The position numbers were made by a program, and so were the translations under genes. From contig JAGXQZ010000050.1 in the NCBI GenBank assembly GCA_018336015.1, positions 62,001 to 126,000 of the forward strand: a stretch of 64,000 nucleotides of DNA, in the 5' to 3' direction. The stretch comes from Algoriphagus sp. (lineage in GTDB: Bacteria > Bacteroidota > Bacteroidia > Cytophagales > Cyclobacteriaceae). Under the pieces are notes generated by a model. The model was not told the DNA's origin, did no database searches, and saw only the letters and a program-made list of their open reading frames with translations. Positions 1 through 9,015 of the stretch are shown piece by piece (positions within the stretch are counted from its first letter, which is position 1; every line of letters begins with the position of its first letter).

Positions 1-116
1 AGTGCCATGGTACTGATGGCCACTCCCACCATGGAGATGATGGATAGGACAGTAATAAAATTGCGCTTTTTCTTACTGCGAAAGTACCTGCCGGCTATGA
101 AGGAACTGGTATCCAC
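1..116 (-). CDS. FtsX/LolC-E type ABC transporter permease (N-terminal fragment)
   Basis: The 38 complete codons encode an N-terminus with FIAGRYF, a basic KKKR stretch, then a hydrophobic segment with SMVGVAIS. This is the usual opening of LolC/LolE/FtsX-like permeases: a cytoplasmic basic leader followed by the first membrane helix. Such proteins extract lipoproteins or drive envelope processes at the inner membrane with an ATPase partner. GTG at 116 is the only reasonable start, because the frame is closed upstream by the rbfA stop codon. The gene follows rbfA by 18 bases on the same strand. The rest lies outside the window, so the subfamily cannot be settled. Confidence 0.75.
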   Translation of the reverse strand, partial: MDTSSFIAGRYFRSKKKRNFITVLSIISMVGVAISTMA

Positions 117-134
117 GGGTAGATTAGGATTGAA

Positions 135-518
135 TTAATCTTCCTCCTCTTCGTCGTCCTCCTCGGGTGCCGGAGGAATATTGAGATCAGAAATAACCTT
201 GTCCATATGCTGAGCATAGGTGGCTGAATCATCCGGAAAAAATGCCAGTTCAGGAATAATTCTTACAGACTTTCCGATCCGCTTAGCCAAGGCATGGCGA
301 ATGTCTTTTTTATGGTCATTGATGTGCTCAAAAAGCTCCTTGGAATCTGCCAAGAGAAAACTGAGGTAGGCCTTCGCAAATCCCAGGTCGGGGCTGACCA
401 TTACCCTAGTGATGGTTACCAAAGATCTGCCGATAAGGTGCTTTGCCTCTTTTTGAAAAATATCCCCAAGTTCTTTTTGGATCAGTTTTGCGTATTTTTG
501 TTGTCTTTTGCTTTCCAT
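135..518 (-). CDS. rbfA: Ribosome-binding factor A
   Basis: RbfA binds the 30S subunit and helps mature the 5' end of 16S rRNA. The 127-residue product begins MESKRQQK, as bacteroidotal RbfA proteins usually do, and has the compact KH-like fold signature (SLVTITRV, then AKAYLSFL, then the RIIPELAFFPDDS strand region). I chose ATG at 518. An in-frame ATG at 560 would add 14 residues that the family normally lacks. The C-terminus ends in a very acidic tail (EEDDEEEED). The gene lies directly upstream of the FtsX-like permease and is probably co-transcribed with it. Confidence 0.93.
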   Translation of the reverse strand: MESKRQQKYAKLIQKELGDIFQKEAKHLIGRSLVTITRVMVSPDLGFAKAYLSFLLADSKELFEHINDHKKDIRHALAKRIGKSVRIIPELAFFPDDSATYAQHMDKVISDLNIPPAPEEDDEEEED

Positions 519-601
519 GTGAAGTATTTGTGTGACAAATTTAGCGAAATACTTGGGCATGCTTTAATTTCGACCCAAACCAAGTCAATCCCCCGACCAC
601 C

Positions 602-1999
602 TTGCTAAGTTTTTTCAAAGTCAACGATCCTTTTCGCCTTATCGGAATTGTAATTTATATGATACTGATCGCTGTGGTCATGTTGCTATTTTTTCCATTC
701 CCTATCACAGAGCCTAACCTAATTTGGATGGTATTAGGGGAGCGACTCAGTGAGGGGTTCTACTTGTATCAAGATGTATTGGATGATACAGGGCCCCTTT
801 CTGCAGGAGTATTTTCAGCTATTCACCTTTTGTTTGGCCGCAATGAACTGATATTCGATATTTTGGGCCGATTGCTGATCTTTTTCCAGATTATTTACTG
901 GAACAATACCTTGATCAGGTATCGGGTTTTTGACGAAAACACCTACCTACCGGCAATTATCATGGCGGCACTTTTTCATTTTTCTTTCGATATGACTACG
1001 CTTTCGCCGACCCTTCTGGGCAGTACATTTCTAATGCTTGCACTCGGTCAGCTTTTTTCTCAGACCGTGTTGCAAAAAGAAACCAGTGAGTCCACCCTTT
1101 TAATTGGTATTTATGGAGGATTGGCGACTGGATTTCATCTGAATTTCGTTCTCTTTTTACCCTATATCATTTTCACCGGATTAGCGATTTCTGGATTTTC
1201 GATCAGACAGCTTTTCCTTTCACTGGTTGGGTTCTTCCTGCCTGTTTTACTCATTTTGGTATTCTACTATTGGAATGATGGTCTGCAGGAGACATTGCAG
1301 GCATGGCCAATGATCTTCACTTACCAGGCATACGAATACCAACCGATGCTGAGTTGGCTGATTCCGGGAGTAGTCCCGATCATTCTCGCTTTTGCAGGAT
1401 ATTTCTTCGGGTCCTTTTTCCGAGGAGCTACAATCAACCAACAAAAGCAGCGTCAATTGATTATCATTTGGCTGATTTTTTCCGGCTTGTTTTTCTTTTT
1501 GGTCAAAAGGCAAGCTGCCTACCAGCTACTCATTTTCATTCCAGGACTTACCTATTTGATCACCCAGTTTTTCCTTCATTTCAAAACAGGAATCATCGCC
1601 AGATTAGGTTTTGTCTTATTGGTTTTTGGGTTACCATTTGGAGGATTAGCTTATTGGGACAATCGGATAGACGTGGACAAAACCTATTTTGTCCAACCTT
1701 CCCCTTCAGATCAATCACCCAAAAGGGGTAGTGTAATGGTTCTTGGAAAGGATTGCAGCAGCTACTTAAATCATCCACTGGGAGGTCCATTTTTAAACTA
1801 CCACCTGACTAAAACTTTTTTGAACAACGAAAAAACGCTGGAACAGAAATCTGAACTCTTCAGAAAGCTGTCCCAGCAAAAAGCAGATTACATCCTTGAT
1901 CAAGAGGGAAGTTTCAAGGCCTTACTGGAAGAACTTCCCGCTCTTAAAGAACACTACGAAGAGGCTAGCCCAGGAGTATTTGTGAAAATCCACAACTAA
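602..1999 (+). CDS. Polytopic inner-membrane protein (DUF6427-like), TTG start
   Basis: This 465-residue protein has about ten strongly hydrophobic segments between residues 10 and 370, then a soluble C-terminal tail of about 90 residues. The N-terminus reads LSFFKVNDPFRL, which resembles a family of bacteroidotal membrane proteins of unknown role (DUF6427-like, from memory). No catalytic motif is visible, though the membrane pattern recalls glycosyltransferase or flippase-type proteins. The start is TTG at 602; the next ATG, at 659, would cut into the first membrane helix. The gene is divergent from rbfA with about 80 bases between them. Function unknown. Confidence 0.7.
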   Translation: MLSFFKVNDPFRLIGIVIYMILIAVVMLLFFPFPITEPNLIWMVLGERLSEGFYLYQDVLDDTGPLSAGVFSAIHLLFGRNELIFDILGRLLIFFQIIYWNNTLIRYRVFDENTYLPAIIMAALFHFSFDMTTLSPTLLGSTFLMLALGQLFSQTVLQKETSESTLLIGIYGGLATGFHLNFVLFLPYIIFTGLAISGFSIRQLFLSLVGFFLPVLLILVFYYWNDGLQETLQAWPMIFTYQAYEYQPMLSWLIPGVVPIILAFAGYFFGSFFRGATINQQKQRQLIIIWLIFSGLFFFLVKRQAAYQLLIFIPGLTYLITQFFLHFKTGIIARLGFVLLVFGLPFGGLAYWDNRIDVDKTYFVQPSPSDQSPKRGSVMVLGKDCSSYLNHPLGGPFLNYHLTKTFLNNEKTLEQKSELFRKLSQQKADYILDQEGSFKALLEELPALKEHYEEASPGVFVKIHN

Positions 2000-2100
2000 T
2001 CTGACGCTACTCATTTACAGAATTGTAGCGATTACATCCCTTTCACCAGATTTAACAACCCAAGAAGGCCAAACTCACTCTTAAGGTCTTACATTTAACT

Positions 2101-3723
2101 ATGATTAAAGCCCTCCTAAAACCCTCTCTAGGACTTACCATCGGCCTATTGGCGATGGGCTGCAGCAGTACAGGACTACTGACAGCACCCACACTCACCT
2201 ATCAAAATACTTCCCCTAGAACTCGTGAACTGAGCGATAGTGAATCAAAACAATGGGGCCATTTAGATCTGCTGCGGGATACTGTGCCCGGAATGAGTGT
2301 CAACCGAGCCTATGAGGAACTAATCAAGAAAAAGAAAGGCCAATCCGTCATCGTTGCCGTAATTGACTCCGGAATAGACTTGGCCCATGATGATATTAAA
2401 GATGTGCTATGGGTCAACCCCGGTGAAAAAGCCGACGGCTTGGACAATGACGGAAATGGATTTGTCGATGACATTCATGGATACAATTTTCTTGGAGAAT
2501 CCTTCCATGAGCAACTGGAATTTACCCGAATTCTCAGATTGAAAATCGGAGACGAAGCACTCCAAAACAAGGCCAAAGAAGAGCTTGATTCGAAGCTACC
2601 TGAAGCCAAAGCGGCCCTACCGCAGCTACAGCAGATCGAGCAGATTGTGAGTATGGCACATCAAAACATCCAAAAGAAGCTCGGAAAAGAATATTACTCC
2701 TTGGCCGATTTGGAAAACTATGATCCTCAAACTCCCCAAGAGGAGCAACTCGTTGGTATTTTGATGCAGGTATTAGGCATGGGAGAGGACATTCCTTCGG
2801 CTATTGCAGATTTGAAAGAAGGAATAAACTACTACCAATCTCAGCTTTCTTACAACCTCAATGTGGATTTTGACGGGCGAAAGCCAGTCGGAGACAATCC
2901 TTACGACTTTTCGGATAGTAAGTACGGAAATGGCGATCCCAACATCCGTGATCCTGAAGAAAGCCACGGAACACACGTGGCGGGGATAATCGCTGCTAAC
3001 AGGACCAATAAAAAAGGTGTAAAGGGCGTGGCCCAAGCTGTAAAAATCATGAGCATCCGTGCTGTGCCCGATGGAGATGAATACGATAAGGACATCGCCA
3101 GCGCAATCCGCTACGCAGTAGACCATGGAGCGAAGGTGATCAATGCCAGTTTTGGAAAGAAATTTTCTCCAAATGCAGAGTGGGTGTATGAATCCTTGAA
3201 ATATGCAGCCAGCAAAGATGTCCTTTTTGTCCATGCGGCAGGCAATGATGGATTGGATTTGGATGATCTTCAAAATTCCAATTTTCCCAATGATCATTTG
3301 GGTAAAAATGCACCCGAACTTGTCGATAATTACCTTACCGTCGGTGCCCTTTCTCCAGTATATGGATCTGAAATGATCGCATCATTTTCCAACTACGGAA
3401 AGTCAAACGTAGATGTATTTGCCCCGGGAGATGAAATCTATTCCACCATGCCCGGAAATAATTACGATTTCCAAGGGGGCACTTCCATGGCTGCACCGGC
3501 AGTGGCAGGTATCGCCGGAATGATCCGATCATACTATCCACAACTCACCGCTCCTCAGGTGAAAAGAATCATCATGGAGTCCGGGCTTTCCTTACCGATT
3601 CAAGTGACCGTAGGCGGCAAAGAGAAATCACTGGCTGACCTCTGCAAATCCGGCAAAATTGTCAATCTATACAATGCTCTGATATTGGCTGGAAAAGTAT
3701 CAGCAGGACAAGTTTCTCTCTGA
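2101..3723 (+). CDS. S8 family (subtilisin-like) serine peptidase, lipoprotein
   Basis: Secreted serine endopeptidase of 540 residues. A lipobox ending at Cys21 (LLAMGC) predicts a lipid-anchored protein. The catalytic triad is clear: Asp89 in VIDSG, His289 in SHGTHVAG and Ser462 in GGTSMAAPAVAG, with Asn382 (AAGND) as the oxyanion residue. About 160 residues, largely helical and charged, are inserted between the Asp and His motifs (roughly 120-280), longer than in classical subtilisins. No T9SS sorting domain or propeptide inhibitor is visible. It is a single-gene unit followed by a strong terminator. Substrate unknown. Confidence 0.92.
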   Translation: MIKALLKPSLGLTIGLLAMGCSSTGLLTAPTLTYQNTSPRTRELSDSESKQWGHLDLLRDTVPGMSVNRAYEELIKKKKGQSVIVAVIDSGIDLAHDDIKDVLWVNPGEKADGLDNDGNGFVDDIHGYNFLGESFHEQLEFTRILRLKIGDEALQNKAKEELDSKLPEAKAALPQLQQIEQIVSMAHQNIQKKLGKEYYSLADLENYDPQTPQEEQLVGILMQVLGMGEDIPSAIADLKEGINYYQSQLSYNLNVDFDGRKPVGDNPYDFSDSKYGNGDPNIRDPEESHGTHVAGIIAANRTNKKGVKGVAQAVKIMSIRAVPDGDEYDKDIASAIRYAVDHGAKVINASFGKKFSPNAEWVYESLKYAASKDVLFVHAAGNDGLDLDDLQNSNFPNDHLGKNAPELVDNYLTVGALSPVYGSEMIASFSNYGKSNVDVFAPGDEIYSTMPGNNYDFQGGTSMAAPAVAGIAGMIRSYYPQLTAPQVKRIIMESGLSLPIQVTVGGKEKSLADLCKSGKIVNLYNALILAGKVSAGQVSL

Positions 3724-3747
3724 GCTTACTTTACCTGAGCTGAAAAA

Positions 3748-3780
3748 GCCCTTGAATGTGAAATTCAAGGGCTTCTTCTT
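3748..3780 (+). terminator. Intrinsic terminator after the S8 peptidase
   Basis: Inverted arms GCCCTTGAAT and ATTCAAGGGC with a 5-base loop, followed by a T-rich run, 24 bases after the peptidase stop codon. Confidence 0.85.
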
Positions 3781-3839
3781 TACTGATCAAAAGGGACCTT
3801 GCAGAAGCAGTCGGATAGCTGTCTGTTTTACACGCCACT

Positions 3840-4592
3840 TTATCTATCCAGCCAATCCTTTAGGTCAGTCACCTTTTCGCGACTTACCAATATATCCTGA
3901 TCGGTACAGTTGCTGAGCTTAATTTTCAATCGACTGTTAGAATAGGTCAAGACTTCCTCAATGGCTTCTACATGGCTGAGGTATTTTCTGTTGAGTCGAA
4001 AGAAAGCCGCAGGATCGACTTGGGCCTCAAGCTGCTCAAGCGTAGAATCGAGCACATACTTTTTCCCCAAATGTGTTTGGAGAAAAGTCACTCGCTCCTC
4101 ACTGAAGAAAAAGGCGATTTCCTCGACCGGGACACTTTGGATTTTTTCTCCAAAGCGGACCAAAAACCTGCTTTTGAAGGATTTGGCCTGAGATTGAATC
4201 AGGGATTTGAGCAGGTTCAAATCCAAGTTGGATTGAATGGCTCGAGACCTGAATTTTTCCGCCGCCCGCTCCAGATCTTTTGGATCGATGGGTTTGAGTA
4301 AGTAGTCGATGGCATTTACTTGGAAAGCTCGAATGGCATATTGATCAAAAGCAGTGGTAAAAATTATCGGACTCGAAACGTTTACTTTTTCAAAAATCTC
4401 AAAGCTGATCCCATCAGCTAACTGGATATCGCAGAAAATCAAGTCCGGAGAAGGGTTTTCACCAAACCAACGGACTGCACGACTGACCGTATCCAGATTT
4501 CCGATCAACTCGGCCTCAGGAAAATACGCCAAGAGCAATTTACTCAAGCGAGCGGCAGCAGGTTTTTCGTCTTCGATAAGTAAAATCCTCAT
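3840..4592 (-). CDS. LytTR family response regulator
   Basis: 250-residue DNA-binding response regulator. The receiver domain (1-120) has the acidic pair in IEDE, the phosphoacceptor Asp55 in FCDIQLADG and the conserved Lys100 in LLKPID. Residues 140-250 form a LytTR domain (FLVRFGEKI, then FFFSEERVTFL, then FFRLNRKYLSHV). Its start overlaps the stop of the upstream LytS-type kinase by 4 bases, so the two form a co-translated pair. LytTR regulators usually bind paired direct repeats; targets cannot be read here. The neighbouring TonB receptor operon is a plausible target by position only. Confidence 0.93.
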   Translation of the reverse strand: MRILLIEDEKPAAARLSKLLLAYFPEAELIGNLDTVSRAVRWFGENPSPDLIFCDIQLADGISFEIFEKVNVSSPIIFTTAFDQYAIRAFQVNAIDYLLKPIDPKDLERAAEKFRSRAIQSNLDLNLLKSLIQSQAKSFKSRFLVRFGEKIQSVPVEEIAFFFSEERVTFLQTHLGKKYVLDSTLEQLEAQVDPAAFFRLNRKYLSHVEAIEEVLTYSNSRLKIKLSNCTDQDILVSREKVTDLKDWLDR

Positions 4593-5665
4593 GAGTTGAC
4601 TTTCAACAGTGGAAGTTTGACCAAAAACTCATCCTCCGTCTGGAAGATCTCCGGATTTCGATCGCTCAAAATCCGATAGCGGGATCGGATATTCTCCAAC
4701 CCAACTCCAGTGGATGGCTCAATTTGACTGATTTTGGGCTGAAAGGAATTACTTACCCAAAGCTCGTTTCCTTTTTGGAGAATGGAAATGAATAGGGGAT
4801 TTTCCTGAGAAGCGATGTTGTGCTTGATGGCATTTTCCAGCAGGAGCTGTAGTGAGAGCGGAGGTAAATAACAGCCTTTGCAATCGGACAAATCGATATT
4901 GAAATTAAGATTTTCTTCAAACCGGATCTTTTGCAGCTCGAGGTAGTTTTGAGCAAATTCCAGCTCCCGGTCGAGTTCGACCAGTTCTTCCTGCTGCACC
5001 TCGAGGACGTAGCGGTAGATTTTGCTCAGTTTCTGTATGAAAGCTACTGATCGGTCTGCATCCTCATAGACCAGATTGGAAAGCGCATTGAGCGAATTGA
5101 AGAGAAAGTGTGGATTGAGCTGATCTTTGAGACTTTGGTATTGACTGGCCAATTTTTCGGATCTGAGTTGTTCGGCTTCGATCGCTGACTTGCGCCATTC
5201 CATCAGCCAGGAACGGGATGTGAAAATGGCCATGAAAACAAATGCTATGGTCATAGGAGTAAAGGTAAACCTGAGGATTCCTCGCCATGGGATTTGATCT
5301 TCAGGAAATTTCCATTCGATCCAGGCATAAACAAAAACGATCATAAAGCTCACCACAAAAGCATAAATCATGTAGGTAGAAACCGTCACTACAAGTCTTT
5401 TTACTGGTTCGTGAACCCAAGAAACTCGAGGATCCCAATATTCCTGAACACGACTGCCCCCATAACTCAAGGCCATAGAAACACAAAAGGAAAACATAAA
5501 ATCCGGGAAGAGGCTGATCAAATCCTCCCAACTCAAAAAGCAAATCGGGCAGAAAAAGACTTGTAAAAAGAACGCAATTACGAAATTGACCAAAAGGAAA
5601 TTTCTAAGGTCATTCCAAAGTGTTTTTTCGCCCTTACAGTTTGTTTGAGTTGATTTTTGGGTCAT
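4589..5665 (-). CDS. LytS-type sensor histidine kinase (His_kinase family)
   Basis: 358-residue kinase with about four N-terminal membrane helices (roughly 22-45, 50-68, 92-115 and 135-150) and almost no periplasmic domain. A coiled segment follows, then the His_kinase motif LNPHFLFNSLNAL with phosphorylatable His186. The ATPase domain shows LLLENAIKHNI (N box) and GVGLENIRSRY (G box). This is the standard bacteroidotal partner of LytTR regulators, and it overlaps the regulator's start by ATGA. The signal is unknown; with so little outside the membrane it may sense a lipid or another membrane protein. Confidence 0.92.
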   Translation of the reverse strand: MTQKSTQTNCKGEKTLWNDLRNFLLVNFVIAFFLQVFFCPICFLSWEDLISLFPDFMFSFCVSMALSYGGSRVQEYWDPRVSWVHEPVKRLVVTVSTYMIYAFVVSFMIVFVYAWIEWKFPEDQIPWRGILRFTFTPMTIAFVFMAIFTSRSWLMEWRKSAIEAEQLRSEKLASQYQSLKDQLNPHFLFNSLNALSNLVYEDADRSVAFIQKLSKIYRYVLEVQQEELVELDRELEFAQNYLELQKIRFEENLNFNIDLSDCKGCYLPPLSLQLLLENAIKHNIASQENPLFISILQKGNELWVSNSFQPKISQIEPSTGVGLENIRSRYRILSDRNPEIFQTEDEFLVKLPLLKVNS

Positions 5666-5752
5666 GGGGAAATTTAGGAAAAAGCTGAGGATTTAGGATA
5701 CTTCGATATACTTCGACCGGCTCAGTACTAGTGCTCAGGTTTCAAAATAAGG

Positions 5753-5782
5753 ACCTCCACCTAGGTCAGTCCTTGGTGGAGG
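5753..5782 (-). terminator. Probable terminator after the TonB receptor operon
   Basis: Perfect 9-base arms ACCTCCACC and GGTGGAGGT lie 29 bases beyond the stop of the minus-strand gene ending at 5811. The minus-strand tail is moderately T-rich (CCTTATTTT). Confidence 0.65.
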
Positions 5783-5810
5783 TTGTTGGTTTAGTTATTC
5801 AAATCGGGCT

Positions 5811-6455
5811 TTATTTACAGGCGCCGGCCACTTGCTCGGCTTCTCTTTTTCCCCAAGTCGGAAGAAGATAGTTTTCATTGATTTTGGCTTCTTCTTTAGC
5901 AAAAAGCTCCAATCCGACTCTTGCTAATCCGCAGGCTTTCTCGGGTCCCTGCCCAAAGAATTGAGCCATTCCCTGCTCCATTTGGGCCATCATAGTAGTA
6001 GCTCGCGGATTTTCCTTATCCAGGGCAATCGCTTTTCCAAACGTCTGCATTGCCAAAGGGCTCAATTCTTGACCTCTGCTCATGGGATCCACAGCTAATT
6101 TGCCCATGATGATGAAGCCCTTCAAGACTGTGATTTCTGAATTGTTTGGCGCGATCTTGTCTGCTTTACTCATCAGCTCCATGGCTTGGTCAAAGTATTG
6201 GTCCTTATTCACCTCAAAGCGAAACGCAGCGATGGTCTGCAAGTATGCGGCGTAATAATACGGCAGCCACTCGGTGGTTTTCGCCTCGGCGATTCTCACG
6301 AATCCGTTGATCACGGATTGGGATTGTTCCAGGTTTTGAATGGTTTTCATGGCTTGGATCTGCTTTTTCATCGCAGATTCGTAGGCAGGATCATTGGCTG
6401 AGGCATTCCAGACGAATGCAAACACAAGTGAAAGGGTAGCTAGGATAATTTTCAT
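5811..6455 (-). CDS. Periplasmic TPR-like protein of unknown function
   Basis: 214 residues with a cleavable signal peptide (about 1-20, ending ASA). The rest is helical, with repeat-like pairs such as DQAMELMSKADKIAP and FGKAIALDKENPRA that resemble degenerate TPR units. The only cysteines of the mature protein are in EKACGLARVG and the penultimate residue, so a disulfide is possible. It starts 11 bases after the TonB-dependent receptor and is almost certainly its operon partner. I do not recognise a named family; an accessory role for the receptor is inference from position. Confidence 0.75.
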   Translation of the reverse strand: MKIILATLSLVFAFVWNASANDPAYESAMKKQIQAMKTIQNLEQSQSVINGFVRIAEAKTTEWLPYYYAAYLQTIAAFRFEVNKDQYFDQAMELMSKADKIAPNNSEITVLKGFIIMGKLAVDPMSRGQELSPLAMQTFGKAIALDKENPRATTMMAQMEQGMAQFFGQGPEKACGLARVGLELFAKEEAKINENYLLPTWGKREAEQVAGACK

Positions 6456-6466
6456 AGTAGTGAGTA

Positions 6467-8626
6467 TTAGAGGTTGTTTAGATTATTTGCGTTTTTGTCC
6501 TTAGAAATCGTGAAGAAAATTCCCAGAAAAAGGAAGCGCGGAGCACCTTGGCCAAGTGGCATGGACTCAAATCTTCCTTGCTCATTTGGAGCTTGTGCAA
6601 ACTGGTAACCGAAGATGTTTCGGTGGCCGGTTACGTTGGTGATGGCTCCGTGAATAATCAGATTGGGTCGTGGTAAATAGCTCCAACTCAGGCTGAGATT
6701 TTGAAAGGAGCCGGTTTTGGAATTCATTTCGCCTGGGCGATTTGGGTCAGTGTAGGTCAAGCCGTCATTGAAGGACCAAGAGAGTCCAAGTTGAGATTTC
6801 AGATGGGGTACAAAGTGCTTGACCACCACACTCAGGTTATGCTTAGGTGCAAAGTCAGGCTGAACCTGTCCGGTGTACTGGAAATAGCTTCGCTTACTGT
6901 CCACAAAGCTGTAGGTGATCCAGTAGTCGGTATTTCTCAGGCTTTCACGGTCGCGAAAGAACACATCAAACCCTCGGGCAAAGCCTTCCCCTTCATTTCG
7001 AACGCTTTGTGGGTTTTGTGGATTTCCCTCAAATCGGACCAAGTGATCGTAAGACTTGTGAAAAGCTTCAGCACGAAAGGTTTTGCCTTCTTTTTGGTAG
7101 AGGTAGTTTAGGATCAAATGCCCGGATTCGGTGTTTTTCAAGTTGGCGTTCAACACCCTGAATCTCTCCTCCGGCAATTGGTGGAATCGTCCTGCGGCAA
7201 GTGAAAGTGTCCCGTTTTCGGAGATTTTATAGGCAAGGGAAGCTCGGGGATCTAGCCACTTTTGATCAGCCAAGGCAGAAAAACCCGCCCTTAGCCCAGA
7301 TCGAAGGACAAACTTCTGGCTGATGTACCAATCCCACTCGGTGAAAAGGTAGCCTTGATTATCTCCAAAATTGCGTTCCAGATTTTCTTTGGTCAGGGCT
7401 TCTGAGTAGTCATTTCGAAAGAATTCTGCTCCATTTTTCACAGCTAAATGATCCGAAAAATCATAGCTCGCAGTCCATTTGGCATGAGTAAGCTGACTTA
7501 TCCTTTCTATTTCAGTTCCTCCAAAGTTGAGACGATCTTTATTGGAAGAATACGAAACGCCTCCGAAAAGAGACCAACCGCTTTCATAGGCTTTTCTCCA
7601 ATTGGTTTGTGAATAGGAGTAGGTGTTTTTCACCTGGATCAGCATACCCCGATCAGCGACTCCCGGCTGTGCTTGCCAAAGTTTCATGCCACCGGACTCG
7701 GTTCGTGCGAGGACTTTCCACAGGCCACCTTTGGCTGTTTTCTGTTGTGCAGCTAGCTCTAAGTCGCTCCCGTATGGAGCTCTTTCCCAATCAAAGTCTT
7801 GTTTGATGATTCCTTGATAGGGTTTTAGGTCAAAGAGATTTCCGGTGACAGTCAGGCTTCTTTTTTCATTGGCTAGGGTGTGTGCATAGCCCCCACCTAC
7901 TGACATAATGGAGAGGTCGCCTTGGTTTCGCTTAGCCAGATCTTTAGTGTTCAAAGCCAAGGCAGATGAAAGTGCCTGACCAAATTCTGCGGAATAGCCG
8001 CCGGTGGAGAAGAAGGTTCCCTTGAACAGGTTGGGATTAAATCGGGTGCGGGTGGGCACATTTCCGGCAGTGGTGCCATAAGCATTGCCCACGCGAAGGC
8101 CATCGATAAAAATCCCAACTTCACTTGCATCTCCCCCACGAACGAAGAGCCTGCCATCATTCCCTACTGTGGAAGTTCCGGGAAGTGTTTGGAAAGCACC
8201 AACAATATCTCCCATGGCAGATGGCGTGGTGACGATGTCGAGGGGGCGAAGAATGACCGATTTTTTTTCATCCGAGGCTTCCATAGCCCCCGCAGAAATA
8301 GTGACCGTATTCAACTCATTGAATTCTTCCTTGAGAATCAGAGTAGGGATTTCCAGGGTTTTTCCAGAAAGTTCAACTATCACCTCTTGTGATTTGAACC
8401 CCATCATGCTGAATACCAGAATTTGGGCACCGGTTTCGGCTGTTTCGAATTGAAAGGAACCACCTTGGTCGGTGCTGGCTCCGTCAAAAGTTCCCTTGAG
8501 GAAGACATTGACCCCGGGAAGGGGTTGATTTTTCCCGTCTAGGACTTTTCCTAAAAGATTGGTTTGGGCAAATCCAAGGTTTTGGATCCAAAGGAAGAGA
8601 ATCAAAAAAGAGAAGATCGGCTTCAT
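6467..8626 (-). CDS. TonB-dependent receptor with carboxypeptidase-like N-terminal domain
   Basis: Outer-membrane transporter of 719 residues. It has a signal peptide (1-20, ending FAQ), a CarboxypepD_reg-like beta-sandwich (about 22-105, with GKVLDGKNQPLPGVNVFLKG), a plug domain (about 110-225, with LFVRGGDASEVGIFIDGLRV) and a beta-barrel to the C-terminus. It has no SusD partner and is shorter than SusC proteins, so it fits the outer-membrane receptor group used for siderophores, metals or peptides. It heads a two-gene operon with the periplasmic TPR-like protein and lies upstream of the LytS/LytTR pair. Substrate not deducible. Confidence 0.9.
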   Translation of the reverse strand: MKPIFSFLILFLWIQNLGFAQTNLLGKVLDGKNQPLPGVNVFLKGTFDGASTDQGGSFQFETAETGAQILVFSMMGFKSQEVIVELSGKTLEIPTLILKEEFNELNTVTISAGAMEASDEKKSVILRPLDIVTTPSAMGDIVGAFQTLPGTSTVGNDGRLFVRGGDASEVGIFIDGLRVGNAYGTTAGNVPTRTRFNPNLFKGTFFSTGGYSAEFGQALSSALALNTKDLAKRNQGDLSIMSVGGGYAHTLANEKRSLTVTGNLFDLKPYQGIIKQDFDWERAPYGSDLELAAQQKTAKGGLWKVLARTESGGMKLWQAQPGVADRGMLIQVKNTYSYSQTNWRKAYESGWSLFGGVSYSSNKDRLNFGGTEIERISQLTHAKWTASYDFSDHLAVKNGAEFFRNDYSEALTKENLERNFGDNQGYLFTEWDWYISQKFVLRSGLRAGFSALADQKWLDPRASLAYKISENGTLSLAAGRFHQLPEERFRVLNANLKNTESGHLILNYLYQKEGKTFRAEAFHKSYDHLVRFEGNPQNPQSVRNEGEGFARGFDVFFRDRESLRNTDYWITYSFVDSKRSYFQYTGQVQPDFAPKHNLSVVVKHFVPHLKSQLGLSWSFNDGLTYTDPNRPGEMNSKTGSFQNLSLSWSYLPRPNLIIHGAITNVTGHRNIFGYQFAQAPNEQGRFESMPLGQGAPRFLFLGIFFTISKDKNANNLNNL

Positions 8627-8724
8627 AGTTGGCTAATAGTTGAACCAAAATTGAAGCACTGGTAGCGATCAAAAAATCAAACCAGACTGAAGTGTCAAAA
8701 TCCGTGACTGAAGTGTGGGTTTTT

Positions 8725-8839
8725 AACCATTTAGAAATTAAGGGCATTTAGAATAGGAGGAGTTTAGGTGTTGAAAACTGCACCAACTTTTTTCCCTTGT
8801 AGAAAAAGATTCTTAATTCTCTCATTTTCCTAAATAGTT
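8725..8839. repeat. Palindromic repeat unit 1 (divergent copy)
   Basis: The left arm AACCATTTAGAAATTAAGGG at 8725-8744 is matched by an inverted right arm ending near 8839 (CTTAATTCTCTCATTTTCC, then TAAATAGTT). The interior differs from the two following units. It is the first of three units spaced 144 and 147 bases apart. Confidence 0.85.
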
Positions 8840-8868
8840 AAAAAATTGATCTCTGATAAAAGGCTCAA

Positions 8869-8987
8869 AACCATTTAGAAATTAAGGGTATAAAGAAGAG
8901 AAGAAAAAGAATAGTGAATCGGAAGGAAAGGTGACCTATTCCACATGGAAAAAGAAACCCTTAATTCTCTAAATTTCCTAAATGGTT
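8869..8987. repeat. Palindromic repeat unit 2
   Basis: Left arm AACCATTTAGAAATTAAGGG (8869-8888). The right arm is an extended inverted copy beginning CCCTTAATTCTCT and ending CCTAAATGGTT at 8987. The interior holds GAATAGTG and GACCTATTCC, which form a short inner stem, and is nearly identical to unit 3. Confidence 0.9.
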
Positions 8988-9015
8988 CAAAAATAGTCTT
9001 CCATAAAAAGTTTTT

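Noticed and set aside
2773..3297. 174-codon minus-strand open frame
   Set aside because: It lies wholly inside the S8 peptidase gene, whose catalytic motifs are intact; the antisense product has no domain or signal and is an artefact of the coding composition.
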